Shown in pieces: positions 24,459-34,035 of a stretch of DNA of 64,000 nt. Positions within the stretch are counted from its first letter, which is position 1; the number at the start of each line of letters is the position of its first letter. The translations under genes and the position numbers were made by a program. This DNA is from Herminiimonas fonticola (GTDB lineage: Bacteria > Pseudomonadota > Gammaproteobacteria > Burkholderiales > Burkholderiaceae_D), in NCBI RefSeq assembly GCF_003293745.1, contig NZ_PTLZ01000004.1:124001-188000 (forward strand), in the 5' to 3' direction. The notes below the pieces were generated by a model. It had not been told where the DNA came from. It was given only the letters and a program-made list of their open reading frames with translations, and searched no databases.

Positions 24459-25496
24459 TTAAAACGTATAGCCGACTTGTGGTGCTTTATCTTCCAGCTC
24501 ATCCAGTAATTTTACGAGTGGCGCCAGTTCCTTGTATCGGTGCGCCGCCTTGCGTGTGTACTCCATGACGAGCGGTAGATCTTTCAGGTAAGCGTCCTTG
24601 CCGTCGCGGTGATACAGGCGCGCAAAAATGCCGAGCACTTTCAGATGGCGCTGCAGCCCCATGTATTCGAAATCGCGATAGAAGGAATCGATGTCGGGAT
24701 TGACTGGCAGGCCGGCGCGTCTGGCGCGTTCCCAATAGCGAATCGCCCAGTCGAGTACGATTTCTTCGTCCCATTGGATGTAGGCATCGCGTAGTAGTGA
24801 AGCCAGATCGTAGGTGATAGGCCCGTAAACAGCATCCTGAAAATCGAGGATGCCAGGATTGCCGTTTTGCAGCACCATCAGATTGCGCGAATGGTAGTCT
24901 CTATGTACATAGACTTGCGCTTGTGCGAGATTGTTTGCGAGCAGCGTATCGAACACCTTGTTCAGCGTCGCCGTTTGTTTCTCGGTCATGGTCAGGCCCA
25001 GGTGCTTGCCGATATACCATTCCGGAAACAGCATCAGTTCGCGCAGTAGCAGAGCACGGTCGTATTCCGGCAAGACTGCTGGTGCGCTATGGATCTGAAT
25101 TTGCACCAAAGCATCAATCGCATCGATGTAGAGTTTGTGCGCATTGTCCGGATTTAACAATTGCAGATAAGTAGTCGATCCCAGATCCGATAATAATAAA
25201 AACCCTGATTCAATATCCTGTGCCAGAATGTTTGGCACCGAAACCCCGGTGGCGCCAAACACGTCGGCGACATGGATGAACGGGCGCACGTCTTCTTGCG
25301 GTGGCGGAGCATCCATAACGATGTAACTGCCGCCATTGACGCCGTCAATGCGGAAATAGCGCCGAAAACTGGCATCGGAAGACGCCGATCTGAGCGACGT
25401 TAGCTGAAGTTCTGGTGCCGACAAGGATGCCAGCCATTTTTGAAGTGCGGTCAGACGTGAATCGCCGGAGGAATCAGATGCAGTATGTAAAGACAT
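24459..25496 (-). CDS. amgK: Anomeric MurNAc/GlcNAc kinase
   Basis: The protein has 345 residues of the aminoglycoside phosphotransferase/choline kinase fold. The catalytic loop is HRDYHSRNLM (H198-D200, N205) and the metal motif DFQDAVYGP starts at 218. AmgK phosphorylates C1 of MurNAc recovered from the cell wall; MurU then adds UMP. The start is the ATG at 25496, about 20 bp from the region of the divergent lptD promoter. Context (murU next, lptD divergent) separates it from unrelated phosphotransferases of the same fold. Confidence 0.85.
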   Translation of the reverse strand: MSLHTASDSSGDSRLTALQKWLASLSAPELQLTSLRSASSDASFRRYFRIDGVNGGSYIVMDAPPPQEDVRPFIHVADVFGATGVSVPNILAQDIESGFLLLSDLGSTTYLQLLNPDNAHKLYIDAIDALVQIQIHSAPAVLPEYDRALLLRELMLFPEWYIGKHLGLTMTEKQTATLNKVFDTLLANNLAQAQVYVHRDYHSRNLMVLQNGNPGILDFQDAVYGPITYDLASLLRDAYIQWDEEIVLDWAIRYWERARRAGLPVNPDIDSFYRDFEYMGLQRHLKVLGIFARLYHRDGKDAYLKDLPLVMEYTRKAAHRYKELAPLVKLLDELEDKAPQVGYTF

Positions 25497-25538
25497 GAAG
25501 CGAGCCTAGGAATTCGGTTTGTGGGTAGTGAGTTCCCA

Positions 25539-25544
25539 TATAAT
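25539..25544 (+). promoter_or_regulatory. -10 element of the lptD promoter
   Basis: A consensus TATAAT lies in the short amgK-lptD divergent spacer. No good -35 is seen at normal spacing. Transcription from it would begin near 25551, which makes any lptD start upstream of that point impossible and supports the ATG at 25597. Confidence 0.5.
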
Positions 25545-25596
25545 AAGGGATTACATTCGAAAAATCGCCAGAGATGGTATCCAAAACTTTATTTTC

Positions 25597-27822
25597 ATGA
25601 CCTGGCATTTCTCTTCCCGTTCTTCTCAACGCTCTCGTGCCAAGATGACCGCCGTGTTCGCGGCTGTCTTTACGTCGACGCTCGCTTCCGCACAAATTCC
25701 TGTCAAGCCGGCGAAAGGAAAGTCGACAGAAGCAGCTGAAACGCAGGTCAGCTCAGAGCAGATGACAGGCCGTCCGGATCGTGAAATTGTGCTGGATCGC
25801 GATGTGGAAATCATTCGTGGCGAAACGAAGCTCAATGCGGATCATGCAACTTACTGGATAGAAGAAGACGAAGTCGAAGCCAGTGGCAATGTCAAGATGG
25901 ACCGTTTTGGCGACCGCTACACAGGCGACAAGATGCGCTTCAAGATCGATGAAGGTCAAGGCTATGTCTTGAATCCGACCTATCACATGAAGTCAAATAA
26001 TGCGCAAGGCAAGGCTGAACGCATTGATTTTGAAGCTGAAGACAGGGCGCTCATCACGCAAGGCACCTACAGTACCTGCGAAGGCCCGGATCCTGATTGG
26101 TACTTGAAGTCGAATACCATGCATCTCGACAGTGGACGGGATGTCGGTACCGCAGGTACTACCTTGATTTACTTCAAGGGCGTGCCGATTATCGGGACGC
26201 CGTACATGTCCTTTCCATTGTCCGATGCGCGGAAATCCGGGGTTCTGTTGCCGAGCATGGGTACCACCAGCACCGGTGGCTTTGAGGTTTCGGTACCTTA
26301 CTATTTCAACATCGCGCCGAATCGCGACTTGACGCTGACACCAACATATATCGAGCGTCGCGGCATGCAATTGGGTGCGGATGCGCGTTATCTGGATAGT
26401 AATTACGCTGGCGAAACCAAGATTGAGTATTTAGCCAACGATGCAGAGACGCAAACGAATCGTTATTCGTACGCATCGATACACAATCAACACTTTACGC
26501 CGCAGGCGTCGTTTGGCTGGAATGTCAAAGGCGCGTCGGACGATAATTATCCTAGCGATTTTTCACGGAATCTGGCGACGAGTACAGAGCGTTTGTTGTT
26601 GCGTGACCTGTATTTTAATTACGCAGGTAATTTCTGGAATGCGACAGCACGCGCATCCAATTATCAAGTGTTGCAGGATCCGTTATCACCAATTGCACGG
26701 CCATATGATCGTTTGCCGCAATTTACTTTGCAAGGTGGACGGCAGGATGTAAATGGCTTCGACTGGAATGCAGTCGGCGAGGTGACGCGTTTCTGGCATC
26801 CGGATCTGGTGCGTGGTGAACGCTATGTGATTAACCCTAGTGTTTCTTATCCTATTGTTCGCCCTAGTTATTTCCTGACGCCCAAGGTGTCAATGAACGC
26901 GACTACTTACAATGTTCAAGATCCGGCGACCAACGTCAACTCAAACTACAATCGTGTGTTGCCGACATTCTCGCTGGATAGCGGCTTGATCTTTGAACGC
27001 GAGGCCAGTATTTTTGGTGATGCGGCGACGCAGACATTGGAGCCGCGCTTGTTTTACGTGCGCACTCCTTATAAGGATCAGAGTCAATTCCCTGTATTTG
27101 ATAGCGCATTAGCTGATTTGAGTTTTTCGCAAATATTCAGTGAAAACCGTTTCATCGGCAACGACCGTATCAGCGATGCGAACCAGCTGACGTTTGCTAT
27201 GGTCTCACGCTATATCGAATCTACCGGCGCTGAACGCTTGCGCGTCGCAGTTGCGCAAAGATTGTATTTCGATGATCAGCGCGTATGTTTGCCGGCGAGT
27301 GGCCAAAGTTCTTGCTTGCCCAGCAACGACAGCAGTTCTGACTGGTTGGCGTCGGGTACCTTGCGTGTGTCGGACTCTCTCAGTACCGAAGCCAACTTGC
27401 AGTACAGTGCGACGGAGAAAAGTGTCAGTCGCGCCAATGCCGGTGTGAGTTGGCGGCCGGAACCGAAAAAAGTATTGAATCTGACCTATCGCCGTGACGT
27501 GCCGAATGAATTGAAGCAAGTTGATGTATCAGGGCAGTGGCCGATTGCTGACCGCTGGTATGGGGTTGGCCGCGTTAACTATTCCCTGTCAGATAGCAAG
27601 GTATCAGAAGGTTTGCTCGGCTTGGAATACAAGGCGGATTGCTGGATTTTCCGTGTTGTGGGACAAAGAATCCCGACAGCAACCGGCAAATCTACTTCAT
27701 CGCTCTTTTTCCAGCTTGAACTCAGTGGTTTGACTAAGCTGGGCTCCGATCCGATGGAAGCATTGCGCACCAGCATTCCTGGTTATCAAGTCATCAATAA
27801 ACCTTCTAACGTCACTTATTAA
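25597..27822 (+). CDS. lptD: LPS assembly outer membrane protein LptD
   Basis: The protein has 741 residues. A signal peptide (core MTAVFAAVFTSTLASA) is followed by an LptA-like jellyroll (about 70-190: RDVEIIRGETKLNADHATYW, VEASGNVKMDRFGDRYTGD) and a large beta barrel. With LptE it inserts lipopolysaccharide into the outer leaflet. E. coli LptD has four cysteines forming two disulphides; here I see one in TYSTCEGPDPDW and one in YKADCWIFRVV, plus two in an extracellular loop (CLPASGQSSC). The core inter-domain disulphide is thus still possible. The frame opens at 25519, but the ATG at 25597 is chosen for its signal peptide and the promoter position. It heads lptD-surA-pdxA-rsmA. Confidence 0.93.
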   Translation: MTWHFSSRSSQRSRAKMTAVFAAVFTSTLASAQIPVKPAKGKSTEAAETQVSSEQMTGRPDREIVLDRDVEIIRGETKLNADHATYWIEEDEVEASGNVKMDRFGDRYTGDKMRFKIDEGQGYVLNPTYHMKSNNAQGKAERIDFEAEDRALITQGTYSTCEGPDPDWYLKSNTMHLDSGRDVGTAGTTLIYFKGVPIIGTPYMSFPLSDARKSGVLLPSMGTTSTGGFEVSVPYYFNIAPNRDLTLTPTYIERRGMQLGADARYLDSNYAGETKIEYLANDAETQTNRYSYASIHNQHFTPQASFGWNVKGASDDNYPSDFSRNLATSTERLLLRDLYFNYAGNFWNATARASNYQVLQDPLSPIARPYDRLPQFTLQGGRQDVNGFDWNAVGEVTRFWHPDLVRGERYVINPSVSYPIVRPSYFLTPKVSMNATTYNVQDPATNVNSNYNRVLPTFSLDSGLIFEREASIFGDAATQTLEPRLFYVRTPYKDQSQFPVFDSALADLSFSQIFSENRFIGNDRISDANQLTFAMVSRYIESTGAERLRVAVAQRLYFDDQRVCLPASGQSSCLPSNDSSSDWLASGTLRVSDSLSTEANLQYSATEKSVSRANAGVSWRPEPKKVLNLTYRRDVPNELKQVDVSGQWPIADRWYGVGRVNYSLSDSKVSEGLLGLEYKADCWIFRVVGQRIPTATGKSTSSLFFQLELSGLTKLGSDPMEALRTSIPGYQVINKPSNVTY

Positions 27823-27839
27823 GTTTGCACGTAAAAATC

Positions 27840-29258
27840 ATGAATATTTTTTCTTCTTTGTTTGCCCATCACTACCCAGTTCGATACGCCAAGAATGGAT
27901 TGATTTTGTTAAGTCTGGCTTGTGGTTTGGTTACTGCGGCTAGCGCACAAAACATGACGCCAAACACTGCATCTAAACCTGCGGTGCAACCTCGTCTGGC
28001 GGATGCAATTCTGGTCGTGGTCAACAATGAAGTTATTACACGTTATGAATTTCTCGAACGTCTGAAAGTCATTGAGACTCGCCTTAAAAGCCAGGGCGGT
28101 CAGATGCCGCCGATTCAGCAATTGCAGCGTCAATTGCTGGAGCGCATGATCGTTGAACGTGCGCAGTTGCAGCAGGCTAAAGAATCAGGCATCAAGGTGG
28201 ATGACACATCACTGGATCGCGCCGTTGCACGTATTGCAGATCAGAATAGGTTGACGATGCCTGAGTTCCGCAAGCGTCTGGAAGAGGATGGCATGGTCTA
28301 TTCCCAATTCCGCAACGAGATTCGCAACGAGATGATCTTGCAGCGTTTGCGTGAACGCGAAGTCGATAACAAGATTCAGGTATCGGATGCCGAAATAGAT
28401 GCCTATATGGGCGCGCAAGAGGGTGCGGCTGCGACGACAGCACCGCAGGAATACAACATAGGACAAATCCTGATTCGCGTTCCTGAAAATGCATCGCCAC
28501 AGCAACTTGCCGAAAGCAAGCGACGTGCAGAGGAGGTCATCGCGCAATTGAATGCAGGCGGCGACTTTGCCAAACTGGCCGCTGCCTATTCTGACGGCAC
28601 AGATGGTTTGACCGGTGGCGAATTGGGTTGGCGTAGTCAAGAGCGTCTGCCGCAATTGTTTATTGATGCTGTTGGCAATTTGCAGCAAGGGCAGATTGCT
28701 CCTCTGGTTAAAAGCGGTAACGGTTTTCATGTGTTGAAACTGCTAGGCAAACGTACCCAAAGCGTGATGCGCGCCGGAGCAGCTCCGAGCAACACGGCCG
28801 CAGTGACAACCGTCAAACAAACCCACGCCAGCCACATTTTGATCAAGGTGAACCAGGTCGTTACTGAGGCAGATGCACGTCGCAAGCTCACCGAGTTGAA
28901 GCAGCGTCTTGACAACAAGGCCGCAACATTTGAAGAGTTGGCACGTCTTTACTCGAATGATTTCTCCGCTTCAAAAGGCGGCGACCTTGGCTGGATTTAT
29001 CCTGGCGATACTGTTCCTGAATTTGAGCGCGCAATGGATGCCTTGCCTATCGGTGAAGTCAGCGAGCCTATTCAATCGCCGTTTGGCTATCATTTGATTC
29101 TGGTAAAAGAGCGCAAGGCTGACGATGTTTCACAAGAACGCCAGCGCATGGTTGCGCGTCAGGCCATTCGTGAACAAAAGCAGGAAGAGGCTACGCAGGA
29201 TTGGTTGCGCCAGGTTCGTGATCGCGCCTATGTTGAATACCGGACGGAAGAAAAATAA
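27840..29258 (+). CDS. surA: Periplasmic chaperone/peptidyl-prolyl isomerase SurA
   Basis: The protein has 472 residues. A long signal peptide (core NGLILLSLACGLVTAASA) leads to an N-terminal SurA chaperone domain (from LADAILVVVNNEVITRYEFLERL), followed by two parvulin PPIase domains (about 195-290 and 315-410; SKGGDLGWIYPGDTVPEFERAM lies in the second). It escorts outer membrane proteins, LptD included, across the periplasm. The ATG at 27840 gives the best signal peptide; a TTG at 27825 is less likely. It lies 17 bp after lptD. Confidence 0.93.
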   Translation: MNIFSSLFAHHYPVRYAKNGLILLSLACGLVTAASAQNMTPNTASKPAVQPRLADAILVVVNNEVITRYEFLERLKVIETRLKSQGGQMPPIQQLQRQLLERMIVERAQLQQAKESGIKVDDTSLDRAVARIADQNRLTMPEFRKRLEEDGMVYSQFRNEIRNEMILQRLREREVDNKIQVSDAEIDAYMGAQEGAAATTAPQEYNIGQILIRVPENASPQQLAESKRRAEEVIAQLNAGGDFAKLAAAYSDGTDGLTGGELGWRSQERLPQLFIDAVGNLQQGQIAPLVKSGNGFHVLKLLGKRTQSVMRAGAAPSNTAAVTTVKQTHASHILIKVNQVVTEADARRKLTELKQRLDNKAATFEELARLYSNDFSASKGGDLGWIYPGDTVPEFERAMDALPIGEVSEPIQSPFGYHLILVKERKADDVSQERQRMVARQAIREQKQEEATQDWLRQVRDRAYVEYRTEEK

Positions 29259-29282
29259 TGTCTGCCAAGGTTTGCGCGCACT

Positions 29283-30317
29283 GTGAGTAAGCGACCAACA
29301 ATTGCGATTACGTGTGGTGAGCCGGCGGGTATTGGTCCGGAGATTTCAATTCGTGCTGCATGGGAATTACGTGCAGATGTAAAAAGCGTATTGATAGGCG
29401 ATGCGGCGTTTTTATCCATGATCGCCGCCTCCATCAATCCGGATATTCATTTGTCTGCATTGTCCTTGCAGGCAGTGCGCAATAACGGTTTGCCAGCGTT
29501 CCCGCGCGATCAGATTGCAGTGATCGATTGTCCTCTCGCTGCACACGTTGTTCCTGGCAAGCTGGATGCGCACAATGGCCGTTATGTGCTGCAAACGCTG
29601 GACATTGCGATTGATGGTGCATTGCAGGGCTGGTTTGATGCGATCGTCACTGCGCCGCTGCAAAAAAGCACAATCAATGATGCCGGCGTGCCCTTCACAG
29701 GCCATACCGAATACCTGGCCGATAAAACCGGCACCAAACAAGTTGTGATGATGCTTGCGACGAATGCGACACCACAGCCCTTGCGCGTGGCTTTGGCAAC
29801 GACGCATTTGGCTTTGAAAGATATTGCATCTGCGATTACGTTTGAAAGCCTGTCCGACATCATCGATATCCTGCATGCAGATCTGCAGAAGAAATTCGGC
29901 ATTGCACAGCCGCGCATACTGGTAACTGGCTTGAATCCGCACGCAGGCGAAGGCGGCTATCTGGGACGGGAAGAAATTGACGTCATCACACCGGCATTGC
30001 AGGCAGCACAGGCCAAAGGCTACGATGTAAGCGGCCCCTATCCAGCGGATACACTGTTTCAACAAAAACTGCTGGCCAACGCCGATTGCGTACTTGCGAT
30101 GTACCATGACCAGGGTTTGCCGGTATTAAAGTACGCCAGCTTCGGTTTGGGCGTCAATATCACACTGGGTTTGCCGATTATTCGCACTTCAGTCGATCAC
30201 GGCACTGCGCTTGATCTGGCGGCTGCAGGCCTCGGTCAAGCTGATCATGGCAGCATGCTGGAAGCGATACGCGTTGCCGCACAAATGGCTGCCGCATCGA
30301 GAGCTTCTACCGAATAA
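29283..30317 (+). CDS. pdxA: 4-hydroxythreonine-4-phosphate dehydrogenase
   Basis: The protein has 344 residues (E. coli PdxA has 329). It acts in vitamin B6 synthesis, oxidising 4-phosphohydroxy-L-threonine with NAD+. It begins [23 protein letters not shown] and has the metal-binding histidines in [27 protein letters not shown] and [13 protein letters not shown]. The start is a GTG at 29283; the ATG that overlaps the surA stop at 29258 is in another frame. It is co-directional with surA and rsmA. Confidence 0.93.
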   Translation: MSKRPTIAITCGEPAGIGPEISIRAAWELRADVKSVLIGDAAFLSMIAASINPDIHLSALSLQAVRNNGLPAFPRDQIAVIDCPLAAHVVPGKLDAHNGRYVLQTLDIAIDGALQGWFDAIVTAPLQKSTINDAGVPFTGHTEYLADKTGTKQVVMMLATNATPQPLRVALATTHLALKDIASAITFESLSDIIDILHADLQKKFGIAQPRILVTGLNPHAGEGGYLGREEIDVITPALQAAQAKGYDVSGPYPADTLFQQKLLANADCVLAMYHDQGLPVLKYASFGLGVNITLGLPIIRTSVDHGTALDLAAAGLGQADHGSMLEAIRVAAQMAAASRASTE

Positions 30318-30353
30318 ACAAGCACTGATTTTTCAGTTAAAACTACACAATCA

Positions 30354-31121
30354 ATGAAACATATTCCGCGTAAGCGCTTCGGTCAGAATTTTTTGACTGA
30401 CGATGGAGTTTTGCACAACATCATCCTTGCAATCGATCCGCAACCGCAGGATACGATGGTCGAGATAGGTCCAGGCCTTGCTGCGATGACGCGTTTGTTG
30501 TTGCAAGGTGTGGATCAGATGCACGTAGTGGAACTGGATAGAGATCTGGTCGAACGCTTGAAAAAAACCTTCGATCCAAAAAAACTCATCATCCATTCTG
30601 CAGATGCTTTGCAATTCGATTTTTCCAGCATTGCGGTTCCTGCCGGCAGCAAGTTACGTGTAGTCGGCAATTTGCCTTACAACATTTCCAGCCCTTTGTT
30701 GTTTCATCTCGCAGAAATGGCGCCACACGTTCAAGACCAGCATTTCATGCTGCAAAAAGAAGTGGTGGAGCGCATGGTGGCCGAGCCTGGTAGCAAGACT
30801 TACGGTCGCTTGTCGGTGATGTTGCAATGGCGTTACAAAATGGAATTGATGTTTATCGTGCCACCGACTGCCTTCGATCCGCCGCCACGCGTTGAGTCAG
30901 CAATTGTGCGCATGATTCCGCTCGCGAATCCTTTGCATTGCGATCAGGAAAAGCTGGAGCAAGTTGTGCTGAAAGCGTTTTCACAACGGCGCAAGGTGAT
31001 ACGTAATTGCCTGGCAGGAATGTTTGTCGAAAGCGATTTGATCGAAGTCGGCATCGACCCGCAAATGCGCCCGGAAACCATTCCGCTCGCACAATACGTC
31101 GCGCTGGCCAATCGCCTTTAA
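30354..31121 (+). CDS. rsmA: 16S rRNA dimethyladenosine transferase (KsgA)
   Basis: The protein has 255 residues. It dimethylates A1518 and A1519 in the 3' hairpin of 16S rRNA during small-subunit maturation. It opens with RKRFGQNFLTDDGVL, has the SAM motif VEIGPGLAAMTRLLL and the catalytic NLPYNISSPLLFHL near residue 105. It lies 36 bp after pdxA, as in many proteobacteria. Confidence 0.94.
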   Translation: MKHIPRKRFGQNFLTDDGVLHNIILAIDPQPQDTMVEIGPGLAAMTRLLLQGVDQMHVVELDRDLVERLKKTFDPKKLIIHSADALQFDFSSIAVPAGSKLRVVGNLPYNISSPLLFHLAEMAPHVQDQHFMLQKEVVERMVAEPGSKTYGRLSVMLQWRYKMELMFIVPPTAFDPPPRVESAIVRMIPLANPLHCDQEKLEQVVLKAFSQRRKVIRNCLAGMFVESDLIEVGIDPQMRPETIPLAQYVALANRL

Positions 31122-31209
31122 GCTCACTTGGCGTTAACTCGCCTTCGGCAAAAAACGCACGATCAGCATAAAATAAGCACTTCATTCAATTCGTATTGCG
31201 GAGATACCC

Positions 31210-31611
31210 ATGCGCATTCTTCACACCATGCTTCGCGTAGGCGACTTGCAGCGGTCCATCGATTTTTATACCAAGATACTCGGCATGAAAGTGCTGCGTC
31301 AGACTGAAAATCCTGAGTACAAATACACGCTGGCATTTCTGGGTTACGGCAGCAATCCGGATCACGCAGAACTGGAGCTGACCTATAACTATGGCGAGCA
31401 CAGCTATGAAATGGGCACGGCTTATGGTCACATCGCCATTTCAGTCGACGATGCCTACAAGGCGTGTGCCGACGTGAAAAAATCCGGCGGCAATGTGACG
31501 CGTGAAGCTGGGCCAGTCAAGGGCGGCAGCACCGTGATTGCATTCGTTACCGATCCCGACGGTTACAAGATCGAATTCATCGAACGCAAAGACGACGAGC
31601 AGCCACACTAA
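31210..31611 (+). CDS. gloA: Lactoylglutathione lyase (glyoxalase I)
   Basis: The protein has 133 residues. It isomerises the methylglyoxal-glutathione hemithioacetal to S-lactoylglutathione. All four metal ligands fall at the E. coli positions: H5, E56, H74 and E122. The short form without the extra loops of the zinc enzymes points to a nickel-dependent enzyme. The ATG follows GGAGATA. It lies 88 bp after rsmA and probably has its own promoter. Confidence 0.94.
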   Translation: MRILHTMLRVGDLQRSIDFYTKILGMKVLRQTENPEYKYTLAFLGYGSNPDHAELELTYNYGEHSYEMGTAYGHIAISVDDAYKACADVKKSGGNVTREAGPVKGGSTVIAFVTDPDGYKIEFIERKDDEQPH

Positions 31612-31613
31612 AA

Positions 31614-31641
31614 CCATGAAGGCATGCATATGCCTTCATGG
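31614..31641 (+). terminator. Hairpin after gloA
   Basis: CCATGAAGGCA and TGCCTTCATGG form a perfect 11-bp stem with a 6-nt loop, starting two bases after the stop. There is no T run. Confidence 0.55.
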
Positions 31642-31711
31642 ATGGAAACAAGTTGGATGTACGTCACGAAGTGAAATAATGTGTGAAGCGATGCTGCGAT
31701 GCCAGCATCGT

Positions 31712-32614
31712 TCAAAAGATGGGCAGCGTCTCCGGCGCATGATCGCGCAAGGCTTTTTTCGCAGCTGCAAACTCAGGAAATACCGATTGTACTGTGGCCC
31801 AGAATTGCGGGCTGTGGTTCATCTCGCGCAAATGCGAGAGCTCGTGTGCGATCACGTAGTCTATCAATGGCAAAGCAAAGTGAATCAGGCGCCAGTTCAA
31901 ACGAATTTTCCCATCCGCTGTACAAGAACCCCACTGCGTCATCGCGGATGACAAGGCAAAGGACTGATAACTGACGCCAAGTTTTTCGGCGTAGATAGGC
32001 AGGCGTTCGGCAAAGACACGTTTGGCTTCCAGTTGCAGCCAGCCTTGTACTCTATCCTTCAATTGCTGTTCTGCTGCATCCAGAGGCAGGCATGCGCTTA
32101 ATTCTTTTGATGTCGCATTGTACAGAATGCCGGCGCTCTGCGTTGCCAGTATGCGCAAGGTGATGTCACTGCCGAGGTAGGGCAGGGTGCCGCCGTCGCG
32201 CCATTCCATTTGCGGTTGCAGGCGTCGTGCAGAACGTTCACGTCGCTCATTCAGCTTGGTGAAAATCCAGCGCTGCTTTTCACAAATCGCGTTTTCGATT
32301 TCCGTCAGTGTTACCCATTTCGGCGCAGTGATACGCAAGCCGTCATCATCGATCATGAAGCCGATAGAACGACGCTTCGAGCGCACCAGCGTGTAATCCA
32401 GAGTGTGTTCGCCTACATGCACGCGACGCTTGCCTGTCGGTACAGGCTTGGCGACATCGGTGCTTGGAGGTGCGCTTGGCGGTAGCGATGATCCAGGCGA
32501 ATGCTTAGGCGCGGGGTGATCTATTTTCGGTTGTGATGAAAAATCGGACGAAAAGAAATCAAGCTGCAGCGCAAGCTGTTGCGGATCAGGCGATGTGTGA
32601 CGAAGCAGCTTCAA
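31712..32614 (-). CDS. YgjP-like (DUF45/SprT-type) metallopeptidase
   Basis: The protein has 300 residues. The first about 80 are proline- and serine-rich and look disordered. The DUF45 domain follows (from HVGEHTLDYTLVRSKRRS) and ends with the zinc motif HELSHLREMNHSPQFW, preceded by QWGSCTADGKIRLNWRLIHF. These gluzincin-like proteins are presumed metal-dependent proteases; substrates are mostly unknown. The start used is a TTG at 32614, 15 bp after the plsC stop; the true start is uncertain because no ATG precedes the domain. It is the last gene of the miaB-to-plsC strand run. A second DUF45 gene is at 57906. Confidence 0.8.
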   Translation of the reverse strand: MKLLRHTSPDPQQLALQLDFFSSDFSSQPKIDHPAPKHSPGSSLPPSAPPSTDVAKPVPTGKRRVHVGEHTLDYTLVRSKRRSIGFMIDDDGLRITAPKWVTLTEIENAICEKQRWIFTKLNERRERSARRLQPQMEWRDGGTLPYLGSDITLRILATQSAGILYNATSKELSACLPLDAAEQQLKDRVQGWLQLEAKRVFAERLPIYAEKLGVSYQSFALSSAMTQWGSCTADGKIRLNWRLIHFALPLIDYVIAHELSHLREMNHSPQFWATVQSVFPEFAAAKKALRDHAPETLPIF

Positions 32615-32629
32615 GGATGTGCGGGGCCG

Positions 32630-33385
32630 TTAAGGTTTTTGCGACGACTGGTCGCGATAGTCATCGGGTGAAATCACACGCATTTCCGATTCTATCCAAT
32701 TTTCGACTTGCTGCATCAGATCAACGGCATTCAATCCTTCCGGCGAAATCGGCTTGCCGATAGATACAGTGACCAATCCCGGGTGCTTGATGAAGGAATT
32801 TTTCGGCCAGCATTTACCTGGATTCAAGGCGATAGGCACGACAACGGTATTGGTTTCTACCGCAAGACGTGCGCCGCCACCCTTGTATCGACCGCCCTGC
32901 CCGACAGGGGTGCGTGTGCCTTCCGGGAACATGATGATCCATTGACCATCTGCCAAACGTCTTCTGCCTTGCACGACGACTTGTGCAAACGCATCCTTGC
33001 CGCTGCTGCGATCGATAGGGATCATGCGCAACAAACCAAGCGCCCAACCGAAAAAAGGAACGTAGAGTAACTCCTTCTTGAACACGAATACCAGTGGCCG
33101 TGTCATTTTGCACAGCAGGAAAATGGTTTCCCATGCAGACTGATGTTTCGCTAACAAAATCACAGGTTGATCAGGCAGATTTTCGTAACCTTTGATTTCA
33201 TAACGAATACCGCACAATACTTTTGCCAGCCAGATGATGAAGACGTTCCAACGCGAGGTAATGAAATACCGTTTGTTATATGACAAAGGCGCCGCCAGAA
33301 AACAGACAGGTGCCCATATCAAGGTAGCGACCAGCATTGCCAGTGCAAATAACAGCGAACGCAAAAACAAAATGGCACGTGACAT
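32630..33385 (-). CDS. plsC: 1-acyl-sn-glycerol-3-phosphate acyltransferase
   Basis: The protein has 251 residues with a hydrophobic N-terminal anchor (residues 4-34). It acylates lysophosphatidic acid to phosphatidic acid in the inner membrane. The acceptor motif is KHQSAWET (H81, with E86 in place of the usual aspartate of H-x4-D), and the glycerol-phosphate motif is FPEGTR at 153-158. It follows gmhB with a 53-bp spacer in the glyQ-glyS-gmhB-plsC order usual in betaproteobacteria. Confidence 0.9.
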   Translation of the reverse strand: MSRAILFLRSLLFALAMLVATLIWAPVCFLAAPLSYNKRYFITSRWNVFIIWLAKVLCGIRYEIKGYENLPDQPVILLAKHQSAWETIFLLCKMTRPLVFVFKKELLYVPFFGWALGLLRMIPIDRSSGKDAFAQVVVQGRRRLADGQWIIMFPEGTRTPVGQGGRYKGGGARLAVETNTVVVPIALNPGKCWPKNSFIKHPGLVTVSIGKPISPEGLNAVDLMQQVENWIESEMRVISPDDYRDQSSQKP

Positions 33386-33438
33386 TACAACTCCAGATTA
33401 AGTGCAAGACTAAAGGTAGCTATTTAGGGTGAGGCTAT

Positions 33439-33996
33439 TCAAACAGCGTAATTGTGCGCGGGCGTTTTCAATAAATGATCGACGACGGCGGCAAGATTGG
33501 GGTAGCTGGTGGTGCCTGGCGGCAGTCCACCTTTTGCCAGGGTCTTTTCGCCTTTGCCAGTCAAGACCAGATAGGGCGCGCAACCGACCACAAAGCCCGC
33601 CTGCAGATCGCGTAGCGAGTCGCCTATCATCGGCAAGCCCCTCAGGCTGACATCGAAGCGCTTGGCTATCGTGTGCAACATGCCTGGCTGTGGTTTGCGG
33701 CAATCGCAACTATCGTCGGCGGCATGCGGGCAAAAGAATACTGCATCGATTTCTGCTCCCACCGATTGTGCTGCTGCATGCATCTTTTGGTGAATTGCAT
33801 TCAACGCCATGATGTTAAACATGCCGCGCGCGATGCCTGATTGGTTGGTCGCGACGACCACACGATAGTCAGCTTGATTCAAACGTGCAATCGCTTCCAG
33901 CGAACCGGGAATCGGAATCCATTCATCGGGTGTTTTGATGAAGGTCTCCGAGTCCTGATTAATGACGCCATCTCTATCAAGAATAATCAGTTTCAT
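33439..33996 (-). CDS. gmhB: D-glycero-beta-D-manno-heptose-1,7-bisphosphate 7-phosphatase
   Basis: The protein has 185 residues. It is a HAD-superfamily phosphatase of ADP-heptose synthesis for the LPS core. The nucleophile motif is LDRDGVIN at residues 5-12 (using the start at 33996), and the zinc-binding cysteines lie in CPHAADDSCDCRKP. The frame extends nine codons further upstream to an ATG at 34023; the shorter start gives the standard N-terminus but both are possible. It lies 40 bp or less after glyS. Confidence 0.9.
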   Translation of the reverse strand: MKLIILDRDGVINQDSETFIKTPDEWIPIPGSLEAIARLNQADYRVVVATNQSGIARGMFNIMALNAIHQKMHAAAQSVGAEIDAVFFCPHAADDSCDCRKPQPGMLHTIAKRFDVSLRGLPMIGDSLRDLQAGFVVGCAPYLVLTGKGEKTLAKGGLPPGTTSYPNLAAVVDHLLKTPAHNYAV

Positions 33997-34035
33997 CGGC
34001 TCGGCTTTCGGGATGGATGGCATGAGAGACTTTGA

